Shown here: positions 44,701 to 56,266 of the stretch, in pieces
Layout of the letters: every line of letters starts with the position of its first letter
Numbering within the stretch: position 1 is the stretch's first letter
Source: Chlorophyllum brunneum
Lineage: Eukaryota; Basidiomycota; Agaricomycetes; Agaricales; Agaricaceae
Direction of reading: 5' to 3'
DNA length: 64,000 bases
Assembly (NCBI GenBank): GCA_963576785.1
Contig: OY756145.1
Span: 372,001-436,000, forward strand
Made by a program: the position numbers and the translations under genes
The notes under the pieces: model-generated
Databases searched by the model: none
Told to the model about the DNA's origin: nothing
What the model saw: only the letters and a program-made list of their open reading frames with translations

Positions 44701-46042
44701 TAACACTGCCCGACAGCAACGAAATCATGTTACTTGATACATCACCTGGCCTTGCGGTGGAGGTCCGATTGTTTACACAGTGCTGAATAGGGCCTGTGTA
44801 TCCGGCTCGATTAGATGGGAGCGTAGACGACGAGAATGGCACTGGAGACTTGTAGGTTGAGTTGGTCCATGCGCAAAATAGGCCACCACAGCCTTACAAT
44901 GCACAACTCTCCTAGTTCCAGCAAACACACGCTCACTCAATTGTAGATCTCGTGATAAACCCGGCCTGCCTTCAAATCTGGCAAGATGTATCAAAGGATT
45001 AACAGATCTTCCAGGCCACTGGCAGCATTTACCTGCCTTACAGAGGGCCGAGGCCAGAATTGCAGCAGAGGCTGCCATAAATACATACTGATGGCAAATG
45101 TCGAACAATCTGTGACATTGTTCTTTGTGGAATCCTGTCTACATCATCGTTTCAGAACTTACCGTGATGTGAACTGCTCCATGATTTGGACCCTTTATGT
45201 GGGATGGTTTACGTTGGTAACAATGAAAAGCAGGGACATCGTTATCAAGGGCTGACCTCACTCTGGAAACTTTTGAAGCAGCGGAGCTGACCGAGAAGTG
45301 GCAACTACGGCCTTTGATCAACCTTTCGCACCTTGAAGCTCAAAGCTTGTCCTCATCTTAGAGACCCGGTGGCAGTGCTCCGCAAGGCCTGATCAGTATT
45401 CCTGTACTTTCCATCAACGCGCAGCACATCCGAGGAAGTCAATATCTTATGGGTCCAGGTTCCGAAAATATACTTGATGATTGTTATGTCCCACCCACAG
45501 TTCCGGTTGCTGCCTCTCTGTCCTATTTTCCCCCTGCAACCCCCAACATGCTGCATGTGTGCTTTGGTCCTTGTCAATGTCCATCGAGCTCTCTCAGCTC
45601 AACCCTCTGTTTATCAGACTTTTCGGTTTGTTTGTTTTATCTTCTCGGACCTTTAATTGTCCAACACGTTGTCTGATCCCCCTTTTGCTCAGGTCATCTG
45701 CAACACTTGGATTGTTGTACCCACTGATTTGCGGGCAAGTTGAAGGGATATTGGTTTGAAGCAATCGGTTGTCTCGTAGAATTACTGTGTGAACTTATCA
45801 AAGAGCGGAGCATGATGATATTCCTTGTACAGCCCAACAAGACATGGGATGTGCCAAAATATTTGTTGGAGATCAAGATACAATCCTTGTTACACATATG
45901 TATAGGCTGAATACGGAAGTACAATGTTAAGAGGTAAACAAGTAGAAAGAGATGGGACAAGAGGTGCTGAGGAAGGTGGGTGCTTGGTACCTATGGCACC
46001 TCATTGACTTGGTGGTCACTGCGGGCCTCCGTGACAGTAGCC
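44701..46042. other. Region without a resolved gene
   Basis: It may include further decayed 3' sequence of F-box copy D. No domain or splice-consistent gene was found on either strand. Confidence 0.4.
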
Positions 46043-47110
46043 TCAGAATCCAATAGCTTCATGTTTCGAAAGACGCGACATGCCATTGAAGCCGTGAGGG
46101 GTAATAGAGCAGTCGGGACTAAGCCTTTGTAGTTCGGAGGTACGGATGGCAGACATAAGACTATTCCACCTAGGGTCGTCACCCCAACCGTAATCCTGAT
46201 GTCGTGTTAGTAAGGACCGAGGGTTCCAAAGTTTGAATACTTGCAAGTAGTATTGTTGTCCTCCCTGGAGAACTGCCCGTGAAAATCGTGGAAGCATTCT
46301 ACCAGTCAGGACGTTATACCAGGAAACTCCCCCATTTTGGGGCACTACGCCGTACTCTGACATGATTTTGCGTGAAATTGCTAGGAGAACGGAGGTGTCA
46401 AAAAGGAAGAGTAGCCAAAGATTAAGGGTGGCCCAAGGCTGAACATTATTATCTTTTTGAGGACTGAATTTTGGATATAGAGCCGGATCCGCCCCGAGCA
46501 GTACCACGATATTGGACAATCCAAGAATAACCCAGAGGAAGTAGAAGCATCGTCGCACCCACTTTTCTTCGTTATATAGTGCCGTAACTCGCCGAAGGAA
46601 GAGATAGGATGACGAGATCATAGATAACATGCACACGCATAGGGAAGCAATGAATTTGGGAAGGGAAGTCTTGTCGTTGTTTGGCAGAGCTGGGAGATGT
46701 AAGCTGGAATAGTCGAAAGAGAGTAACACAGCAAACCTCTATCAACGCTAGCAATAACCACGTAAACCAAAACGGTGAGTCTATGACATGGTAAGCCTGT
46801 GTCTCCTCGAGCAAGATCTAGCATACGTAGGCTTGTTTACCTGGAAGATATAAAGCAGATTATGACGAAATGAAATCGGCTGCTCCTCATAATCCGTACG
46901 TCAGTCGGGATATAGGCGATAATATCCCACAGGAGAGCCTGCGCAGGTCAATTAGGAATTAAGTCGTGATGAGACAACGAAACTACTTACCCCCAAGATA
47001 GTCAGAGTAATGATTCTCCCGATTTCAACTTCCCGAGCGGCAGTGGGAGAAATATGGTTGAGATAAACATCGGAGTTAGGAAGTTGAGTGGAACGTCCAA
47101 AAACGGGCAT
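46043..47110 (-). CDS. Agaricomycete multi-pass membrane protein, about 270 aa
   Basis: ATG 47,108-47,110 begins MPVFGRSTQLPNSDVYLNHI. Exon 1 (46,991-47,110) joins in phase 0 to exon 2 (46,841-46,938: ALLWDIIAYIPTDVRIM, FHFVIICFISSR), then exon 3 (RLTVLVYVVIASVDR), exon 4 (ALPNNDKTSLP...ISSSYLFLRRVTALYNE) and the last exon ending KHEAIGF. About seven hydrophobic segments alternate with short loops, including FYFLWVILGLSNIVVLLGA and LNLWLLFLFDTSVLLAI. The arrangement is that of a large family of uncharacterised seven-span proteins in agaricomycetes. The position of the last intron (near 46,195-46,240) is tentative. Confidence 0.7.
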
Positions 47111-50100
47111 GGATGGAGGGCTGGTGAAGAAAGACACCAAACGTCTCGGTTATATGAGAGGGGTCCTAGAAATTGATGACGGACTTTTTCTGGCTGGGAT
47201 GATGGATGTTACCATCGGGCGTAGTAGCGGTGGTGGTTCAAAAATACATGTCCAAGGAATCATGAGACCACGGTGTCCGAAGAGATAAAGATGATTGATG
47301 AGAATGAAGTGTGGAGTACGATTGATACTTAGAAATACCTAAGGAGACGAACCAAGCCCAAAAATAAAAACCCACTACCCGAAAATGCCTCGAAGTGTGG
47401 CCTCATCAGAGACTATAGAAAGGAGACACTAAGAGGCTGAGGACCGAGACTAAGGCGCCTTCTTGTATCGTGATAGGACAGCTTCGACAAGTTCCCGGTA
47501 CAAGATGCTTGGTGAGGTCGTTTGTCAAGTTTTGCGACTTAGAGTTCTATCAGGTTTCTACCTCTTTTCCCGAAGTGTTAATCTTCAGATGTTATACAGA
47601 GAAGCCAGCGCATAATTAGAAGAGAATAGTAAGGGAAAGGAAAAGAGACCCTACCGTGGTGTTTGAGCAGGGTGCCATCATTCTCATGGTAAAAATAGCA
47701 CCGGAAGAAACCATGACCGCTCGCCATCCGATGCATCTCTGAATTAGTTTATATCTTCTTCTATTCTTCACTAATCACTCAAAATATCATCACGAGAACT
47801 GCAAGAATCCTTCCACGAATCCGAATTTCTGTCCGGAGTTGCATGTCAGCAATGGTCCCAACGCTGGTGACAATGATGCGGTCAGCCCAAGACTTGACAG
47901 TATCTGCGACGCGTTAAGTGATATTTTCGGGTGCCTCCCGCAGCAACAGGACGGCTCTGAGGGCATTCCTTCGCATTCTGGATGGTTTTGGTCAACCTTT
48001 GTTTACTGCGTTGCTTGTTTTTGGTGTTGCCGCGACTGGCTATGGGGTGATTCTTACCTACAACGGAGCGCCCATGTCTATTCTGTTAACCACTCCGAGG
48101 ACGAAACCCTGTTATACTCTACGTTGAAAACTTCAAGTCCCAGCCCCACCTCCAAGCTTCCAGGGTCGCCATCTCCTCAGGCGAAATTTTCGAAGGTGAC
48201 GACAAAAACCCATGACGTCTACGTTCAAGCACCCAAGACGCATGGATCAAAGAGGCGTGTATTAGTGCTCGCGTGCAAGCTCGGTGAACTTTGTGAGGCG
48301 TCTCCGGCGACGACCACTCAAGGTACTTCTCGCGAAGAGTGATAATCTTATCACCATTTCCGCCGGATTGGGTGTCGGCTGTCGACACCGCTGCGCTTTT
48401 TGAGGCGTTGGGCATGTGTTTTTCGCGGGCTGGGAAACTCGGGTGAGTGTTCGTTACTGAGTTAGCCTCACTTGGTGTCCTCAACGATGATATAGCTATA
48501 CCATGCTATTGATATTACAAGATACCTCCGTCTTAATTCCCTCTGCCCCACAAGAAACCACCCCCGAGGAAAAATGCTGGGGTCAACTCAGTGAACCTCG
48601 TTTTGTGAGAATTTAACTAACGTAGTGTATTGAAGTGCCAAACTAATGACAAGTATTCCAGAGACGATCGTCCGGAATAACCTGTCGGTGAGTTCACGCA
48701 ACAAGCAGAACAATGGGGCATGAAGGGTTTGTAGGGCTTCACACGAGCCCGTACCGAATTGTGAGGCGATTTACGCAGTGCGTTCAACATGACTTCCCAG
48801 AGGGTAAGGAGTCCTGTTTCACGCTCCACGAATACGCGTCCCTCATTATTCTTTGCTTGCCGTGCGAAGAGATCCTCTGCCTCGTGATTTCTCCGCCGAC
48901 CCATAGAGAATATCGGCTATCAACTCCTTGTAGATACGTCAAACCAGGCGATCATTGAGGAACTTAACTCACGTAAATTAAAGGTCAAGACCGGGAGTAA
49001 TGAACATACTAGATGAGCAAAAAGAAACACACCAGAGCTAGAAAAGGTAGGACTCCCTCAATCTGTAAGAATGATATACTGTTTCAAATGGTGCTGGCAT
49101 TCCCAATTCAATCAGGGACAATGTTAACCAATTCTTTCGCAAACACCTTCACCCCGATGAGCACCCATTAATCTCCTGGTCAAAGGATTCTGCCGATTCC
49201 TCTCATTCCCCGAGTTGCATAAATCATATGGGTCTATATCAGTTCGGACTACATCACTACGTGAACGCGTAGTCCCACCAATCTCCACATTGATCGAAAT
49301 TAACGGTGGTAATTTGCGTATTGGGGCAAATCGTCCCCAGAAACACAGGTAGTCGCAACTTTGTAACTCTGAGCGGAGCCGGCAGTGACGCTGCGAATGT
49401 AGTCCGCTGAAGACCCAACGGAAGGGAAGCGAGGTACGCACTGGTGTTTGAAATTCAGGTGGAGTTGGCAGCTGTTTCAATCCGATTCCAAGGCGTCTTC
49501 GAATCTTGAAATACCCGTGCGGGCCCCACAGGGTTGAAAGCGGTAGGGGAACTTCACCCAGCCAATGTACTTTGGATGGTAATATTGGAGGGACAGACTC
49601 AACAGTGGAATTCGATCAAATTCGTACATGTGGCCAGAAGCTGGAGGCAGGCGTCAAGGGAACATGGCATAGAATTGAATTCCTACAGGAAGGATTTGCT
49701 AAGTTCTCTGGGACTGGGATCTCTCCAAATCGGTTCGGGTGCAAAGCCGTGGGTTTAATTTAACTTGAAACATAGGGGCTCAAGAGGTATGTTGAAAGGT
49801 GCGGTATGACAGTCCCGGAGTAAAGATCATGGCGAATGTTCAAGAGCATTGTCGAGCCCCCCCGTGGTGCGTCACAGTCTACTTTTGAAGTTAGAAATCA
49901 GGTTGTTAAGCTTACCACCGAGCTAAATGTGCAGTGTTACATCTACCTGACTCCTATTGCAATTTCAATGACCCTGGGGCGGTTTTCTGAAACCCCGTCT
50001 CTGGCCAATCTCGGGTATCTCGGGTACGCATTTCTCGATTCTCCAGAATCCAGCCTTGATCTTTTCTCGACATAAACTATCTCTATCATGCAATTCACAG

Positions 50101-50795
50101 CTCCCTCTTGATCCTCTCTCGAATGGCTGCTCTTTGTCTACTCAAAGCCCATACCTCGGCCTGACATCTTAATTGCAAGTGTGGTAAAGTGTCTAATATC
50201 TGGAGCCAAGTCGGACCTGAATACAGTTTTCATATTTTGAACAGGTACTAATATCTAAGCGGCCTCTCGCCTGTACCTAAATAAACTGATCACTAAATGT
50301 ATGTTTATGTACCTACAGTTCTGTAAACATTTCCCCGATTTCCGGCATCAAAGATTGACTAATGTGTTTTCGTAGACGGTTGCGCCTGTCGCCCAGCACC
50401 AACTTTAGGAACGGGTGACAGGTGGATTTCGCTGAATAACCCAGCCTGCAACGAAAGGCCCCAATCGCCTCCACTAACTATTCTGAGGCCGGAAAAACCT
50501 GCCCCCCACTCTGGAGCATCCGCGTCCAATGTCCAGCCCTGAATAGAATCATTCTCCGGGGGACTCTGGTTGGAGGAACAAACTGTATGCCTAACTCAGT
50601 GGGAAAAGCCCAATATGTCATAATCAGATCATGATCAATCACATGCTTGTGATCGACAGTCATTGTGACCGACCATCTGCCTCCTCGACATACAGCTCTT
50701 AAGGCCATTGCGAAACCACGTCTCTCATCCGGCAATTCATACGCTGGTCAACGGCGGGTCTAAACTACAGGGTGGGCCATTCACTAAAGCGCGGG
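47111..50795. other. 3.7 kb without a resolved gene
   Basis: Open frames at 47,839-48,342 (+), 48,119-48,484 (-) and 49,124-49,480 (-) overlap and show no domain. A plus-strand stretch at 49,534-49,758 (VLWMVILEGQ...FVHVARSWRQAS) faintly resembles the F-box-plus-SRSWR pattern of the neighbouring F-box family and may be another relic. Nothing here can be annotated with confidence. Confidence 0.35.
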
Positions 50796-51756
50796 ATGTC
50801 AACTACAGTCTCCGAATCATCGCCCTCTTCCCAAACCCTAGAGGGAAGGAAAGTGATCGCTCAACACACCGTCAGCCACAGTAAATCCATCATCGAGGAG
50901 CATTCCAATGAAGGGGCAACGATAGACTTTACATTCTACTCTGATCAACTACCTACCCTCGAGCCTCTTAACTCACCTGAGGCAAAACATCCTGTTGAGA
51001 TCGTTAACAGTGATGCCTTCACTCTCGCTCGCAAACTTTTCGATCAATACCCGGATGCTAAAGGTAGCGTTGCGATACTCAACTTAGCGAGTGACCAACA
51101 CCTTGCAGGAGGATGGCTGCACAGCCTCTCGAGGACGCAGGTGAATCAGGACAATTCAATATTACCTGAGCCCCTGTTCATTATCACCTCTAGGAAGAAG
51201 CACTATGCTATTCTTCAACGCTTTATGTGACTCTCAAACCCTTCTGGTATCCTTGGCCAAACCTTGGACCAGGTTGTATTGCAGGAGGATTTTCCCCAGG
51301 CGTCGTGGTGTTCAAAGACGATCTAGACCACGATTGCGTGGAACTACCAAAGGATCAGAGAAGGATTGTTTCAGTCATCACTGTCGCAGCTCCTCGGTTC
51401 CCCGAGTTGACCGCTGACAAGGAAAGATTTGCGAAAGACAGCGACCTGGAGGATCTGAGAGGAAAGATTAGGTTAATATACCGAATGGCGGCGCATAACA
51501 AACAGAGATATCTCGTCCTAGGTATATTTCTTCACTTTTCATGCACGACCCTCTGATCAGGATGTGAGTAGGGGCGATGGGGTGTGGCGCGTATGCATGT
51601 CCACCAAATCTAGTTGCTCAGGAGATGAAAAAAATTCTCCTGGATCAAGAATTCCGGAATTACTTTAAGCGCGTCGTCTTCGCCGTGTATAGTAAGGGCA
51701 AGTTTGACAGAAATTTCGCAATTTTCAAAGATCTTTTCGCGGAAGTTGAGGTGTAG
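50796..51756 (+). CDS. TIGR02452-family (microbial-type PARG-like) protein, 285 aa
   Basis: Three exons, 50,796-51,140, 51,194-51,521 and 51,572-51,756, in phase. The family is built on a macrodomain-like fold that in some members removes poly-ADP-ribose. Visible blocks: VEIVNSDAFTLAR; VAILNLASDQHLAGGW; EEALCYSSTLYVTLK (the QEE-LCR-ST-LY block in relatives); VVVFKDD; VITVAAPRFPEL; and LGAMGCGAYACPPNLVAQEMKKIL, the Gly-rich loop. In many relatives the segment GGG/GAGPW..Q.EE is intact; here AGGWLHSLSRTQ precedes the intron, so the Gly-rich binding loop is less canonical. ADP-ribose hydrolysis is inferred only from the family. Confidence 0.82.
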
Positions 51757-52064
51757 ATGGACGCTTCAAATAACAGCGGCAATGGTGCTGCGGGGCAGAG
51801 GGGGCTAACCTTGAATTAAACAATCATGTACATGTATATATCTAATTCGTGTGCGCAAGGGTTTTGGAGACCGTCTTGACATTCAGTGGGGGTACAAGGA
51901 ATCCGGTCATAAGGGGGAAGTGGGAATTTCGAATACAAGCATCAGTGTGTGTGTTGTCAACTAGAAAAGACTTTCAGAGATCCCCAGAAGCCGCAAGGAG
52001 AAACGATAACGCACAGTATAATGTTACAATCATACAATGGACCTCAGTAATGTTCAACCTGGTC
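51757..52064. other. Convergent intergenic region
   Basis: 3' flanks of the PARG-like and Bud20-type genes. No feature was seen. Confidence 0.45.
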
Positions 52065-52628
52065 TCATGCTGGCGTCGCAACGCTCATCTCAGCATCCAC
52101 CACGAGCTCTCTCATCGGCCGTTTTCCTTCCCGCCCCAATCCAGCAGCTTGCTCAGCTTCTTCAATAGTGTACGCGGGTTCTTGCAGCTGTTTGCATCGT
52201 CGCTTGTGGACTTTGCTCCGCCAGTGAGACTTCAGCGCGTGGTCGGTCTCGTAATATCTGCGAAACAAAATCAGAAAAAGGATCAGTGAGTGAAGAGGTG
52301 CAGGTGAAACGACAAACTTTGCACATTCGACACAGTAGTGTTGTGCCAGACCTGGCTTTTCGTAGTCGATGGGTTGAGCCTCCAGAGCAGCTCTATTCTG
52401 TCAGTCCAATTCGTATCAATGTCTACGGCAAAGAATAAAGACTGATTTTCGCACTTTGGGATCTAAATCAACGAGTTGGATCTGGTCCAGATCTCGTGTA
52501 CGAACCTAGTAGAAGTTTAGCTGAGGTATTACAATCATAGGTTGAGTGATGAGTCATACCCTTGTTCTAGATGCCCGGTGAACATCTCGTTGGGCGTGGT
52601 GTGTTCTTGACCTGCGTAGACGACCCAT
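52065..52628 (-). CDS. BUD20: Bud20/ZNF593-type zinc-finger protein, 130 aa
   Basis: Four exons, 52,560-52,628, 52,455-52,505, 52,318-52,397 and 52,065-52,257, in phase. The basic N-terminus MGRLRRSRTHHAQRDVHRAS is followed by VRTRDLDQIQ, then one C2H2 finger: PGLAQHYCVECAK, YYETDHALKSHWRSKVHKRR. The LKEL-like KQLQEPAYTIEEAEQAAG follows, exactly as in yeast Bud20 and human ZNF593. Bud20 is a shuttling factor needed for export of pre-60S ribosomal subunits. The second half of the protein is short and acidic, and the size is normal. Confidence 0.9.
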
Positions 52629-53065
52629 GGTATTTGCGGCAGGAGCAGGAAAATATTATTGTCACATTGTCACGTCACGCAAATGAATGCAAGGCTTTTT
52701 ACGAGGGTAGCATTTTATATTATATGTACCACCAAGAGCAAATCATCATAGCCATACTGATAAACCACGTCTGGAAGCTTTAGCCTAGGAGCCCGAGATG
52801 TTAAGCTCTTTGCCCTGGCCCCTGGCACGTCCGAAGCTAGGCCGGCCGGTGGTATGCACTTGCCCATGCCCTATTCCTGTTTATTTCTTTTGTTTTATTT
52901 TCCGAAACAATTAAAATATTACGTGAGCACTGATATCTGGGACGTGACCCAGGACTAGAATGTCATCGGCCTCGTCGGCGCTCTATTGATGTATGTGGGT
53001 TCATATTCTGAATTACCGGTGATACTGAACATCCTACAGGAAATCGAACCCACAGGCCATTCACC
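52629..53065. other. Intergenic, divergent promoters
   Basis: Upstream DNA of the Bud20-type gene (minus) and of coproporphyrinogen oxidase copy 1 (plus). The TATATAAGAGCGTC element found before copies 2 and 3 is absent here. Confidence 0.45.
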
Positions 53066-54142
53066 ATGACGGAATATACACCATTCAAGCCCATGCGTCA
53101 ACGCATGGAAGAATACATTAACGACCTCCAAGATCAGATCGTCACTGCCTTCGAGAAACACGATCCAAACTCTCCTCCGTTCAAACGAGATTCCTGGGTC
53201 CGTGCGCAGGGCGGGACTGGTCGTTCATGTGTCTTCGCTGCTCCTCCAGATGATGAAGCGCGATCCACTGATCCCCACCAATCCATGCTTGAGAAAGCTG
53301 GAGTCAATATTTCAATCGTCCATGGCATTCTTCCACCTGCAGCGATTAGACAAATGCGCGCAGACCACACTTCTATGTCACTTCCCGATCACCCAGAGGG
53401 CCTTCCCTTCTTTGCAGCAGGCATCAGCCTGGTCATTCACCCAAGAAACCCGCACGCGCCTACCGTCCACGCTAACTATCGTTACTTCGAGATCACAGAA
53501 CCTAAATCCGAAGATGAAGACAATCCAACTGCACCACCTAAACTACTCGCATGGTGGTTTGGCGGAGGTTCAGATTTGACGCCATCATATCTATACGAGG
53601 AGGATGCAATACATTTCCATTCGACGCTCAAGAAAGCCTGCGATGCACATGGTCCACAGCTCTATCCAACCTTCAAGAAGTGGTGTGACGAATACTTCTT
53701 CATCACACATCGTAACGAAACTCGTGGTATCGGTGGTCTATTCTTCGACGATATCAACGAAGGAGCACATAAACGTCTCAGTTCAGACCCTAATGTCAAA
53801 CGACCTGTGACTCCTGATGAGATCTTCGCGTTTATCAAGGACCTCGGAGATTCCTTTGTCCCTTCCTATCTTCCCATTCTTAATCTTCGAAACTCGATGC
53901 CCTACACACCGCATCACCGTCGCTGGCAACTTATCCGCCGTGGTCGTTACGTAGAATTCAATCTCGTTTATGACCGGGGTACCAAGTTTGGTTTGATGAC
54001 ACCGGGTGCTCGTATTGAGAGTATCCTCATGAGCCTTCCAGAGACGGCTAGATGGGAGTATATGTGCGAGCTTGGGTCGGAAGAAGGTACAGAAGAGGCT
54101 AAGCTAGTCCAAGCTCTGAGGGAACCTCGGACTTGGGTGTAG
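53066..54142 (+). CDS. HEM13: Coproporphyrinogen III oxidase, copy 1, 358 aa
   Basis: A single exon from ATG 53,066 (MTEYTPFKPMRQRMEEYI). It catalyses oxygen-dependent decarboxylation of coproporphyrinogen III to protoporphyrinogen IX in heme synthesis. Family signatures: RAQGGTGRSCVF, AAGISLVIHPRNPHAP (substrate and catalytic region), HANYRYFE, LAWWFGGGSDLTPSYLYEEDA, FKKWCDEYFFITHRNETRGIGGLFFDD, PYTPHHRRWQLIRRGRYVEFNLVYDRGTKFGL (the C-terminal block) and SLPETARWEY. No mitochondrial leader is seen, as in yeast Hem13, which is cytosolic. First of three tandem copies; same length as copy 2. Confidence 0.95.
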   Translation: MTEYTPFKPMRQRMEEYINDLQDQIVTAFEKHDPNSPPFKRDSWVRAQGGTGRSCVFAAPPDDEARSTDPHQSMLEKAGVNISIVHGILPPAAIRQMRADHTSMSLPDHPEGLPFFAAGISLVIHPRNPHAPTVHANYRYFEITEPKSEDEDNPTAPPKLLAWWFGGGSDLTPSYLYEEDAIHFHSTLKKACDAHGPQLYPTFKKWCDEYFFITHRNETRGIGGLFFDDINEGAHKRLSSDPNVKRPVTPDEIFAFIKDLGDSFVPSYLPILNLRNSMPYTPHHRRWQLIRRGRYVEFNLVYDRGTKFGLMTPGARIESILMSLPETARWEYMCELGSEEGTEEAKLVQALREPRTWV

Positions 54143-55189
54143 ATGACCTTGACTGGGGGACTTTTGTAGGACGCGGGGGAAGGGATAGGACACCCTATCA
54201 TGTATTGTGTCCTTAGCCACATTAATACGCATCAAGAGACATTACGATCTCAGGGGATATGCCAAGGGGCATGGAGATCTAACGTTATATATACAACAAC
54301 AGAAAGTGAGATTGGGATAAAAATCCAAAGGAGACGTATCTCTATACCGCTTAGCTTAAACCATCACGCGAGAACCGGGAGCAGTCTCTTGTACCCGGCG
54401 ACGGGTTATGCACATGTCGTTATGTCCGCGAGACAGGACGAAGGGGATACCACAGTAGCTAAGGGGCCTCGTCTGTCACCCGTAGATTCATACCTCCAAT
54501 TCGCACCTTAGATGTTCCCGTTCAAATTAAAACGCGTCTGACTCAAAGAGCCGTCGTAAAAAAAGACTACAGCGAAATCGATTAGAGGTGAAGCGAAAAG
54601 GAAGATAACTGCCAGGGTTTCGGGCAGTGAGAACCTGATATTTGTGTCTTCCACCAGCTGCTTTATATGATTCTTGAGCTGCGTCGAGGGGAAATTCACA
54701 GATCTCTGAATTGCTAGTAGGCTGAGACGTTCAACTACATATCTCGAGTGAGTCTTCCAAGTGAGAGCTCGAATTGATCGTCGCACAAAAGGTAACCAAC
54801 TAAACCAATGCTATCCATTCGGTACGCGTCCACTATGTTCCTCAATGCTGTCATGTTGTTCTGGATATGCGTGTTGCGCAATGTACCACTTGATTCAAAC
54901 ACGAGATAGGAGGGCACGCTGCGGAGCACAACGTTGTGCCTATCCAATCCTTAAGGTGAGTAACTCCACTGTGACGTATTTTGGCGTATATCAGATGCTT
55001 ACCAGGTCGATTTGGTAGATGGATAAACGGCACTGGGAGTGAGGGCTGTGTTGTGGTCTTGTTTCATTACGTGAGTGCTGACCACACAGTAGGAGCATAG
55101 AATACTATTGATTGCCATACTGAGGTTGGACGCAAGCAGTTTATCTATATAAGAGCGTCTAGTCCTCGCTGGAAAGGATGGTAATCACC
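54143..55189. other. Spacer with duplicated 3' flank and aquaporin tail ghost
   Basis: About 54,230-54,320 parallels the 3' flanks of copies 2 and 3 (AAGAGAC.TT.C, TAACGTTATA). 54,350-54,411 is nearly the same as 58,725-58,785, the last codons of the aquaglyceroporin gene, with the QETAPGS frame and stop kept. So copy 1 was made by a duplication that reached into the aquaporin gene. A TATA box (TATATAAG, 55,146-55,153) lies before copy 2. Confidence 0.65.
55146..55153 (+). promoter_or_regulatory. TATA box of coproporphyrinogen oxidase copy 2
   Basis: TATATAAGAGCGTCTAGTC lies about 37 bp before ATG 55,190. The same element, TATATAAGAGCGTCCAATC, stands before copy 3 (57,378). Both are followed by GGCTGGAAAGG- or CGCTGGAAAGG-type leaders. 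Confidence 0.6.
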
Positions 55190-56266
55190 ATGCCAGAATT
55201 TACACCTTCCAAGCCCATGCGTCAACGCGTTGAAGAGTACTTCAACAGCCTCCAAGACCAGATCGTCACCTCCTCCGAGAAACTCGACCCAAGCTCTCCC
55301 CCATTCAAAAGAGACCCCTGGATTCGCGCACAGGGCGGTACCGGTCGCTCCTTTGTCTTCGCAGACCCCCCAGATGATGAAGCGCGGTCCACTGATCCGC
55401 ACCAATCCATACTCGAGAAAGCTGGAGTAAACAGTGCCGTCGTCGACGGCATCCTTCCACCCGCAGCGATCAATCAAATGCGCGCTGATCATGCGTCTAT
55501 GCCACTTCCCGATCGTTCGGAAGACCTTCCCTTCTTTGCTGCGGGGATCAGCCTGGTCATTCACCCGAGAAACCCTCACGCGCCTACCGTCCACGCTAAT
55601 TATCGTTACCTCGAGATCACTGAACCTAAATCCGAAGATGAAGACAATCCAACTTCACCACCGAAACTACTCGCATGGTGGTTTGGCGGGGGTTCGGATT
55701 TGACGCCATCGTATCTCTACGAGGAGGATGCGATACACTTCCATTCGACGATTAAGCAAATTTGTGACGCACATGGTCCACAGCTTTATCCAACCTTCAA
55801 GAAGTGGGGCGATGAATATTTCCTCATAAAACATCGTAGCGAAACTCGAGGCATCGGTGGTATTTTCTTTGACGATCTCAACGAAGGAACACACAAACGT
55901 TTCAGTTCCGATTCCAATGTCAAACGCCCCGTGACACCTGATGAGATCTTCGCGTTCATCAAGGATCTTGGAGACTCTTTCGTTCCCTCCTATCTTCCCA
56001 TCCTTACTCTTCGAAATTCGATGCCCTACACACCGCATCACCGTCGCTGGCAACTCATCCGCCGCGGTCGTTACGTCGAATTCGAACTCATATACGAACA
56101 GGGCACCAAGTTCGGTTTGATGGCACAAAGCCCTCACGTTGAGAGTATCCTCGCGAGCCTTCCCGAAACAGCGAGATGGGAGTATATGTGCGAACTTGGG
56201 TCGGAAGAAGGTACAGAAGAAGCTAGGCTGGTCCGAGTTCTGAGGGAACCTCGAACTTGGGTGTAG
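55190..56266 (+). CDS. HEM13: Coproporphyrinogen III oxidase, copy 2, 358 aa
   Basis: A single exon. ATG 55,190 was chosen because the following MPEFTPSKPMRQR matches the start of copies 1 and 3 and the TCACC context; an in-frame ATG at 55,178 is possible. All family blocks are kept: RAQGGTGRSFVF, FGGGSDLTPSYLYEEDA, KHRSETRGIGGIFFDD, PYTPHHRRWQLIRRGRYVEFEL. Differences from copy 1 include Cys-to-Gly in FKKWGDEYF and QSPHVESILASLPE. It is probably active. Shared function with copy 1, or stage- or oxygen-specific use, cannot be told from sequence. Confidence 0.93.
   Translation: MPEFTPSKPMRQRVEEYFNSLQDQIVTSSEKLDPSSPPFKRDPWIRAQGGTGRSFVFADPPDDEARSTDPHQSILEKAGVNSAVVDGILPPAAINQMRADHASMPLPDRSEDLPFFAAGISLVIHPRNPHAPTVHANYRYLEITEPKSEDEDNPTSPPKLLAWWFGGGSDLTPSYLYEEDAIHFHSTIKQICDAHGPQLYPTFKKWGDEYFLIKHRSETRGIGGIFFDDLNEGTHKRFSSDSNVKRPVTPDEIFAFIKDLGDSFVPSYLPILTLRNSMPYTPHHRRWQLIRRGRYVEFELIYEQGTKFGLMAQSPHVESILASLPETARWEYMCELGSEEGTEEARLVRVLREPRTWV

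Noticed and set aside
47839..48484. Overlapping frames on both strands that look long enough to be genes
   Set aside because: No domain, no consistent splice sites and no similarity to anything recognised; one may be real, but neither can be supported.
52571..52783. Plus-strand frame of 70 codons
   Set aside because: It overlaps the first exon of the Bud20-type gene on the other strand and shows no features.
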